A stretch of 64,000 bases of DNA from Microdochium bolleyi (Eukaryota; Ascomycota; Sordariomycetes; Xylariales; Microdochiaceae): contig KQ964284.1 of NCBI GenBank assembly GCA_001566295.1, positions 1 to 64,000 on the forward strand, written 5' to 3'. The notes under the pieces are model-generated. The model did no database searches and was not told the origin of the DNA. It worked only from the letters and a program-made list of their open reading frames with translations. Positions 57,158 to 64,000 of this stretch are shown one piece after another (positions within the stretch are counted from its first letter, which is position 1; each line of letters opens with the position of its first letter). The translations under genes and the position numbers were made by a program.

Positions 57158-58499
57158 ATGTCAGACCCCAACTACGCCCACCACTTCTCCGAGCGCAACA
57201 TCCCCTTTGGAATCGGCTCCTCTGCGCAGTTCACCAGCCCGCAGGCCGTCACCCGCATCCAGAACACCGTCATCTCCCTAAGCGCCCTCCATAGACACGG
57301 CTTCTTCAAGCAGATTTCGGAGACTGAGCTCCCCGAGGCCGCCCTCACCAGCACAACGCTGAACCAGTTCGCCGCGCTGCCCAAGAGCACACACAGAGTG
57401 GTCCAGCAGACCATCCGCGACGCGTACACGGCCAAGGCATTCGATGCGTTCCCCGATGAGGCGAAAGAGGAGCTGGGTAGTGTGACGCTGCATCTGCCTG
57501 TGCAGATCGGAGACTTCACAGACTTCTCGTGCAGTCTCGAGCACGTCAAGAACGCCGGGCGCATCGTCGTCAACAACGCGAACCCACCGCCGGCTTTCTT
57601 CCAGCTGCCCGTGGGCTACCAGGGAAGATGCGGCTCCATCCTCGTCTCGGGCACAGAGATTGAGCGCCCGATAGGGCAGTTTCGCTCCCGCCCGGCACCC
57701 GGCTCCAACGAGCCTGTCAAGATCCTATGCGGGCCGAGCAGGGCCGTCGACTACGAGGTCGAGCTCGCCGCCATCGTCGGCAAGCCGCTGCCCATGCGCA
57801 AGAGGCTGGACGCTAAGGACGCGGAGGAGCACATATTTGGCTATGCTCTGTTCAACGACTGGAGTGGTGAGTTTATTCCGTTCCAGTAAATGGACCGTCT
57901 CGGGATGCAAACTAACATCTTTTTCCCTAAATTCAACAGCCCGTGATATTCAGGGTCTTGAGATGGTACCCCTTGGTCCCCTGAATGGCAAGTCCTTTGG
58001 CACCTCAATCTCGCCCTGGATCGTCACCCTCGACGCCCTCCACCCTCACAAGGCCTCCGTGCCGCAGCCCGCGCACGCGCCCAACGGCATCCCGTCGTAC
58101 CTGCAGGACCCAGACAACTCGTCACACGACATCACTATCCGCGTCGAGGTCCTCGCGGGCAAGGAGAAACAGGCGACCGTGACCGGCACCACGAAGGTGC
58201 AGAGTATGTACTGGACGCCGAAGCAGATGCTCGCGCACCTGGCCAGCAGCGGCAGCGCCCTGCGCACGGGCGACATCGCGGCCACGGGAACCGTGAGTGG
58301 CGAGACGAGGGAAACCCTGGGCAGTCTGCTAGAGGCGACGAACGGGGGCACTGACCCGGTCAAGCTGAGTGATGGCACGGAGCGGGGGTATCTGCAGGAT
58401 GGAGACTCGGTGAGGTTGGTCGGCTGGGCGGGTGGCGAGGACAGTGGTGTTGGGTTCGGAGAGTGCATTGGCGAGCTGGTGGCTGCTCAACCGTTGTGA
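57158..58499 (+). CDS. fahA: Fumarylacetoacetase (FAH)
   Basis: Exons 57158-57866 and 57940-58499 (73-bp intron) give 422 aa, the usual length. The FAH active-site block is clear: GDFTDFSCSLEHVKNAG (118-134) with the metal Asp and catalytic His129; further motifs are ILVSGTEIERPIGQ, DYEVELAAIVGKPL, FGYALFNDWSARDIQ and LRTGDIAATGTVSG. The enzyme splits fumarylacetoacetate into fumarate and acetoacetate at the end of the homogentisate route. No homogentisate dioxygenase or maleylacetoacetate isomerase is next to it, so this copy may serve a different beta-diketone product of the local pathway. The symbol is by family resemblance only. Confidence 0.9.
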
Positions 58500-58883
58500 A
58501 GAGATCCAGGGTGGGATTGGATGAACGTGAGCATAACAACTCAACACTATTCGGCAAGTCGAGCTATCCAATCGGGCACAGTCGTGCAGGTCAGATCGAA
58601 AGTCCCGAGCTATTTGGGCAGACCTCACTTTCCCATCACTGTCCGTATCCCAGCCTTGATGTCGAGACGCCGAGCGAAGCAGGGGGTGGAATGGGAAGGA
58701 CATGGAACTAGCCTGCTCCTCATGGTGAGCTTCAATTCACTTGATGAGAATCTACTGGCGGACCAGAATGCACCACATCACATTAGTATCTACAATAGCC
58801 CAGGATGACTGTGTGCAGAATCATATTCATAATCAAGTGCTCTGTATATACTGCAATAAACCATCGAGCAAGCAGCCAGTCCC
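58500..58883. other. Convergent intergenic region, 384 bp
   Basis: It separates the metabolic block from the metalloprotease. Nothing is recognised. Confidence 0.4.
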
Positions 58884-59738
58884 TTACGAGTTCTTCCGGT
58901 AAGTGTTGTACATGGTCATCATCCGCTTCTTCTGCCGCGGGGTGAACTCCTCGTAACACGCGTCCGTCGAGTAATCCATGTAATTGTGAATAGGATCGAC
59001 CCCTTCAATCCCAGGGCACGAGTCTCTGCCGACTGGGCAGCCGACACTGGCGCTGATCTGCGTCGGCGTGTCGGGCACGTAGTCGCCACGGCCGGAGCAC
59101 TTCTGGCCCTCGAACGTGTGCAGCAGACCGAACCAGTGCCCGATCTCGTGCACTGCAGTCAGACCAAGGTTGTACCCCGTGTACGAACCGCCGGGCAACG
59201 TGGCACTATCGATCGAACACCCGTCCAGGTAGAATGCTTGTGTCCCGGCGGCCGGCGGGCCGCTGGGGTAGTAGCAGTACCCCAGATTCTGATCAACCAG
59301 GGCCTTCTGGAAGTAGATGTTGAGTGTCTTATAGCTTCCCTTGCGCAGGGCCTTCCGCATCAGCTTCGGCCTTTGGTCGCGTGCCCAGAGCTTGTTGATG
59401 GTGTAGTCGGTGCCAAGCAGCTTGAACTGGATCCCGTGCGGCTGGAAGGCTGTGTTCATCGCGGTGAGCTGCCGCGTCAGGTTCGCCTGCGGGATGTATC
59501 CCCCCGAGGGCTTGTTACTAGTCGCGACAACGTGGAAGTATGTGTCGATGATGAGCGTGGCGGCCGGCTCGAAGATTCCCGCTGCGTCGTTGGCGGCCTC
59601 GAGCGCGGATGCGTTAGCCTGGAGCTCGAAAATCTGCTGCGTGGCGGGCGAGCCGCATTTGCGACCAACGAGATTCGGACCGGGAGCCGCGAAGGCTGTA
59701 GCCACCAGGGCCACCAGGGAAAAGGTTCTTGAGAGCAT
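58884..59738 (-). CDS. Secreted zinc metalloprotease, family M43 (pappalysin/cytophagalysin type)
   Basis: A single exon of 284 aa. A signal peptide (MLSRTFSLVALVATAFA) and short pro-region precede the catalytic domain. The metzincin zinc motif HEIGHWFGLLH is at 197-207 and the Met-turn is NYMDYS. Six or more cysteines fit the disulfides of fungal M43 proteases (CYYPSG, DGCSID, KCSGRGDYVPDTP, GCPVGRDSCPG). Relatives are secreted extracellular proteases in plant- and animal-associated fungi. It is a separate unit from the metabolic block. Confidence 0.92.
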   Translation of the reverse strand: MLSRTFSLVALVATAFAAPGPNLVGRKCGSPATQQIFELQANASALEAANDAAGIFEPAATLIIDTYFHVVATSNKPSGGYIPQANLTRQLTAMNTAFQPHGIQFKLLGTDYTINKLWARDQRPKLMRKALRKGSYKTLNIYFQKALVDQNLGYCYYPSGPPAAGTQAFYLDGCSIDSATLPGGSYTGYNLGLTAVHEIGHWFGLLHTFEGQKCSGRGDYVPDTPTQISASVGCPVGRDSCPGIEGVDPIHNYMDYSTDACYEEFTPRQKKRMMTMYNTYRKNS

Positions 59739-61234
59739 GTTGGATGTCGTTGAGACAGAAGAGTCAAAGAGAAGAACTGATCAGGAAACGTTTGAGGCAA
59801 GGGATATGCCACCAGGGGAGCCTTCTCTTTTGTAGCAAAATCCCATGGCTTTCGGCAACGGACTCCCTTATTCCAGCCACCAGCGCCCATATGTCTCAGT
59901 GAGTCTCCACCATCAGCCTACTGACGTGTGTGGAGTGTCGCCGCAAAGGACTCTCTGCCTTAACACATACCCGCCGCCTGCACGCCTGCCACGCACAAGA
60001 ATGTCTCACTCCGGGTGGGTGGGTGCTCGGAAGGCTGGGGCTCGCAAGCTATAGCTATTGGTCACTGTAGGAGAACCCGAACTATCAGCAGCGCTGCAGG
60101 GCCCAGTGCCCCATCGGAGGGCCTTTTGACAAATGGCGGACACTCTGGAGTTTACTTTCGGCCGTGGCCAGCCTCGCCATTAAGCTTCAGGTGGATCATC
60201 TGAGAGGCAAAATCGATCACAGAACGGACCAGACAACCCGACCACGGAGCCAGACTGTGGCGGATCGCAAAAGTGCATCGAACAATCGAAAGATATCTCA
60301 GCAGCTTGCCTGCATATGGTTCTTTGACCTATCCGGGACGACTACTTTGTCTACTGCGGAAGCACACGTTGGGTAGGGAGGACTTCCACCGGCATGCGGC
60401 GGAGTGGTTCGTCAAGGGCTGGAGGCTCCTAGTGGCAAACTAGCGTAAGTGACATACCAGTGCCCGGCCGCCCTCCCCTCGTTGAGAAGCGCCTCAGCTT
60501 CTCTATGATCCTTCCCCAAGTCTCATACGGCAGCCAAGAGTCGCATTGCTAGTCCGCACGGCCATACGCCACTGTTTTGGTGGTCAGTTTTCACGGTAGA
60601 GGTTGGTAGGCATATTCGAGACGATTGGTGTAGACTATAAAAAATGAGGAATTTTACGGCCCTTCAAACGTCCAATCTGGCCCGCTCAGTCGAATGACAA
60701 TCCGTGAGTCTTGGCTCCCTGCGCCATATGTTCTTCGGTTGGGTTATACAAGCAATCAATGGTGGAATCCGGATTCGTAAACATCACGTAGCGTGTGATG
60801 ACACGTGAACATGCGCCAAGGGAAACGCGGGTACTGTGGCCACAACGACAACCTGTCACACCATTGACACAGTCAGCATTTAGGTATCAATACCATTCTG
60901 TTCGCAACCGACAGAAGTCTGATACGCAGTTCCTGAGTACGTCGGACGTGCGTGTGTGCCAAGTAAGTTTGTTCTATAATACATTTGGTCTATTCACTCC
61001 CGCAGACATCACGTCTGTGACAATAGACCGTAATTAGCAGGCTTTCTTTCATTGGCTTGTCTTTCAAGGAGGCCAACCTCACACCATGTAGAAAGCCTAA
61101 AAGAGGGGTAAGGTACAAGAAGGGGCTGTTTCCCGGCTTCACCGAAGAAGGCTTCACATCTTGCCATTCTTCTGTCCTCGATGATTCACAAGTCAGACAC
61201 GATCGCAGACAGCTCAAACCCAGTTTACGAGACC
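59739..61234. other. Intergenic region, 1.5 kb
   Basis: Upstream of the metalloprotease and of the ankyrin locus. TATA-like sequence at about 60636 has no downstream gene. No coding frame is convincing. Confidence 0.4.
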
Positions 61235-64000
61235 ATGACCGATCAACCCTCCGCTCAGGCGCAAGGCCCGCTAGAGATGCTGCCGGCCGAGCTTCTGATT
61301 ATGATATCCGACTCGCTTCAGCTCTTGAGTTGACCTTCTCTCGCAGCGGTCAATCACCAGTTCCACGCAATGCTGCACCCGATTGTCGCCCGTCAGGCCT
61401 CAGACACGTTCCCGTACCTTCTTATCTGGGCTGCAGGCCAGGGGTTGACGGGCTTGGTCTGCACCATGCTCCAGAGCGGCGCCGATCCGAACGCCGTGTT
61501 CGTGAGCAAATACCACACAAAAAGTATTCTGCACTACTTCTGCTGGGTTGCACAACCTTCACCACTACACTCGACTCATCCGTTGATTCGGAGTCCCGCC
61601 GTGGTCCACGGGCCCACCAACTCGACCCTGATCACTTTGTTCCATCACAAGGCCTGGATGCAAAGCTTGAGTGGCAGCCGCCCAGCACGTCCACGTCCGA
61701 GACCATCAACTAATGTCGTCGGAGTTCGTCGTGTTATTTCGACACGTCCACCCAGTATGGTGGCAACCACTATGACGTGTCGGCGTGTCCCTCAGTGCCG
61801 GTCCGCCTCGAGCGTTGTTCGACCCCTTCGAGACAACCCGGCCGACTTCTTATCTGATACTCCAGTCACGAGCTGGTGCTCAGCTTTGCACTTAGCTACG
61901 GCTTGCCGACACGAGGAAATCGTGCGTCTCCTTGTTGCCCACGGAGCTGCCATGGACGCAACAAGCCATGGTTTGTGTGTTTGTGTCACGCCAGGAACTC
62001 CGCTGATCCGAACACCATTTCCGCAAGCAGACCCCTGCGCACTCGAAAGCTGCTGGATGGCCCTGCACCTCGCTCTGTGTCTGCGTGTAGAGGACATGGC
62101 CCTTCTGCTGTTGCCACTAGGAGCTTCACAGCAAATAGCTCACGGCGTTCCAGGGCAGTCTGGGCTTGAATCAGCGGTGGCCCATGGCTGCCTCCATGTG
62201 GCTGCAACTCTGCTTGACTCCCACACAGTGGAGCAGGATGCTGCAGAGGTTGCCCGCGGGAGACTCAGTATGTTGTCCCTTGTCTGCACTCGAGTCTGGC
62301 AGCGTCAAGATTACTCGCGCGCTCCTCGAGAGAGGATTCTCACCGAATGTGACGGAGGTCCATAGCCGCAACCCGATCCACTTCGCGTGCCGCTTTGGGC
62401 GTTTCTCAGTCGCCCGAGAGCTCGCAAAAGCTTGTTCGGACTTGAATGCATCAACACAATGAGGTTCCGCGAGCAAGCTGTGGGTGCGAGACCTTTGGAA
62501 TTCGCCACCTCGTGGTTACCTGACCTTCTCAGCCAGAAATACAGGCGCTCGCGTGTTCAGATCGAGGTCGAGGATAAGCCCGCCAAGGAACTGGAGGTGG
62601 AAGTCTTGGGTCTCGTGGCTGAGCTCATCTCCCGCGGAGCTGACGTCCACCCACATCCCCAGTGCCTGCGATCACCCCTGGTCAAGGCAGTAAGGTCGGG
62701 CAGCACACGACTGGTTAACCTTCTGATTGATGCCGGAGCGCACGTGGACGCTCTGGATGGCAGTGGCTCTTTCCCTCTAGAGAGCGCAGTGGAGAAACGC
62801 GGCCCGTACTTTCTCACCACGCAACAAGATGTGGCCTTGGCCACTGTACGACTACTTCTCGAGCGCGGCGCGAACCCAAACCAGCGGACTCGTGATCAGC
62901 AACGATCTGCTCTCTGGATAGTGTGCGCGGCCCCTAAGGTCAGGGACAGAATGGTAATCCTGCAGGCACTGCTGGATCACGGGGCAGACCCCAATCTCAC
63001 AACAAGCACAGGTCTGACACCACTGGGCGAAGCAGTGAGGCGCAAGAATGTCGATCTCTGTTACGAGCTTCTACGTCGAGGCGCCAGCCCAGTATCTGCT
63101 GCCTGGACTTTGACAGGATATTTCACGAGTTGCTTGACGTGGTTAGGAGACATCGTCTCCACCGACCCAATGACAGAGGCCGGCCTGGGGATGGAACCTT
63201 GCGAATCAAAGTCCAGAACACGCTCGGGACTATCCGCAATTTCACAACACTACTCCTCGACATGGACCAGGAAGGGTCCATCTTCAACAATCTGCATTTG
63301 TTCTGGATGAGGACAAAGTGCCCCAGTCACCAGATCTCCCTTGTTCTGCTGCAGCGAGGGCAGCCTGATCTCTCTTATTGCCCTCCTGGCAAGCCGGATA
63401 GGACCTGTCTTCACAACGTCCTCTACGTTCAGTCGTCGCGCGTGGTTCCCGAGTGCGAGCTCGGGCTTATCCAAGAGCCTATCAGAAGAGGCGCCGACGT
63501 GAATCAAGGCAATCCGCTGCTGCATGCCTTCTCAGTCTTCAAGTGGCGTGCCGCACGGTTGTTGATTAGGGAAGGGGCTACGATCCCAAGCGGTGTGCGG
63601 CCCAGGGTGCTCAAGTTTCTATTGGATATTGCATACATTGACCCAAACGCCGTCGAGTTCTTCCGCTCAATTCTGCAGGATCTCATTTCCCAGACTCTCT
63701 CTGAGAGACATTCTCAGACAGACCAGTTCGAGAAAGATCCATCTGGTGACAGAACGGGAATTGCATCGTCCCTGGTTACACCAATTTAAGACCCGAAAGC
63801 GCGGGAGATCCATGACCAGCTTCTGATACGGGTCTGCCGAGCCCCCAATGCTCAAGCAGTTGCTTTACTTCTGGAAGCCGGCGCCAACGTCAACGCAGGT
63901 GGGCACACTTCCACAAAGTTGTCAAGGCCACCCAAGTCACCACTCTCAGCCGTATTGCACTACACAGACCACCCAAAGAGCCTGATCGACATATCAGACA
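61235..64000 (+). pseudogene. F-box/ankyrin-repeat gene, degraded, runs off the window
   Basis: It begins at ATG 61235 with an F-box-like start (GPLEMLPAELLIMIS...LAAVNHQFHAML) that is interrupted by TGA at 61331. Ankyrin repeats follow: LLIWAAGQGLTGLVCTMLQS, SALHLATACRHEEIVRLLVA, PLVKAVRSGSTRLVNLLIDA, TPLGEAVRRKNVDLCYELLR. The reading frame changes near 62270, 62440 and 63110 without usable introns, and a second in-frame stop (TAA 63787) interrupts the last part, which continues (AVALLLEAGANVNA) to the window end. The stretch 61560-61850 is hard to read in any one frame. Some breaks could be unrecognised introns, but two stops in the otherwise kept frames point to decay. Confidence 0.75.

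Noticed and set aside
60630..60650. TATA-like sequence TATAAAAAAT
   Set aside because: No gene starts within a plausible distance downstream on that strand.

Overview
This window comes from the nuclear genome of a filamentous ascomycete (Pezizomycotina, most likely a Sordariomycete-type mould). The genes are split by short introns (about 40-110 bp) with GTAAGT/GTGAGT-type donors, CTAAC/CTGAC branch sites and CAG/TAG acceptors. The protein families are typical fungal ones: fungal-type transcription factors, fungal Baeyer-Villiger monooxygenases, a DUF3425-type bZIP factor and a CVNH protein. I rebuilt 25 complete or near-complete coding sequences by hand-splicing. In almost every case the exon phases add up to a whole number of codons, which is strong internal support. 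There are also two degraded or doubtful loci. I see no rRNA, tRNA, CRISPR or viral gene.

Layout. 0-3.3 kb: a small secreted CVNH-type protein and a solitary intact gag-like zinc-knuckle ORF with no reverse transcriptase beside it. 3.8-8.2 kb: a subtilisin-like protease without a signal peptide and a phospholipase C/P1-nuclease-like protein. 9.4-14.4 kb: an unknown 162-aa protein and a 16-exon SLIP-GC-like dynamin-superfamily GTPase that needs one GC-AG intron. 15.7-19.6 kb: a Na+/H+ antiporter, a secreted DUF3237-type protein and a doubtful small gene. 20.2-58.5 kb: a long run of catabolic or secondary-metabolic genes. 58.9-64 kb: a secreted M43 metalloprotease, then a degraded F-box/ankyrin gene that runs off the window.

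The 20-58 kb block is the most interesting part. It holds three transcription factors (fungal MHR type, bZIP-DUF3425, and a dual C2H2/Zn2Cys6 type), two Baeyer-Villiger monooxygenases, a peroxisomal (PTS1) acyl-CoA synthetase, an SDR, a sugar-type MFS transporter, an HSL-type esterase, a FAD aromatic hydroxylase fused to an acetoacetate-decarboxylase-like domain, a CocE/S15-type hydrolase, a LigB/DODA-type extradiol dioxygenase, a catalytically dead-looking membrane-anchored ALDH homologue, a cupin and a fumarylacetoacetase. Seven gene pairs in a row are divergently transcribed from short shared intergenic regions, which suggests co-regulation.

As a working model (inference), a ketone is taken up and converted by BVMO to an ester, then cleaved by esterase and CocE-type hydrolases. 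The aromatic part would be hydroxylated by the FAD enzyme, ring-opened by LigB and/or cupin enzymes and cleaved by the fumarylacetoacetase. The acyl part would be activated by the peroxisomal CoA ligase. The substrate is not identifiable from sequence.
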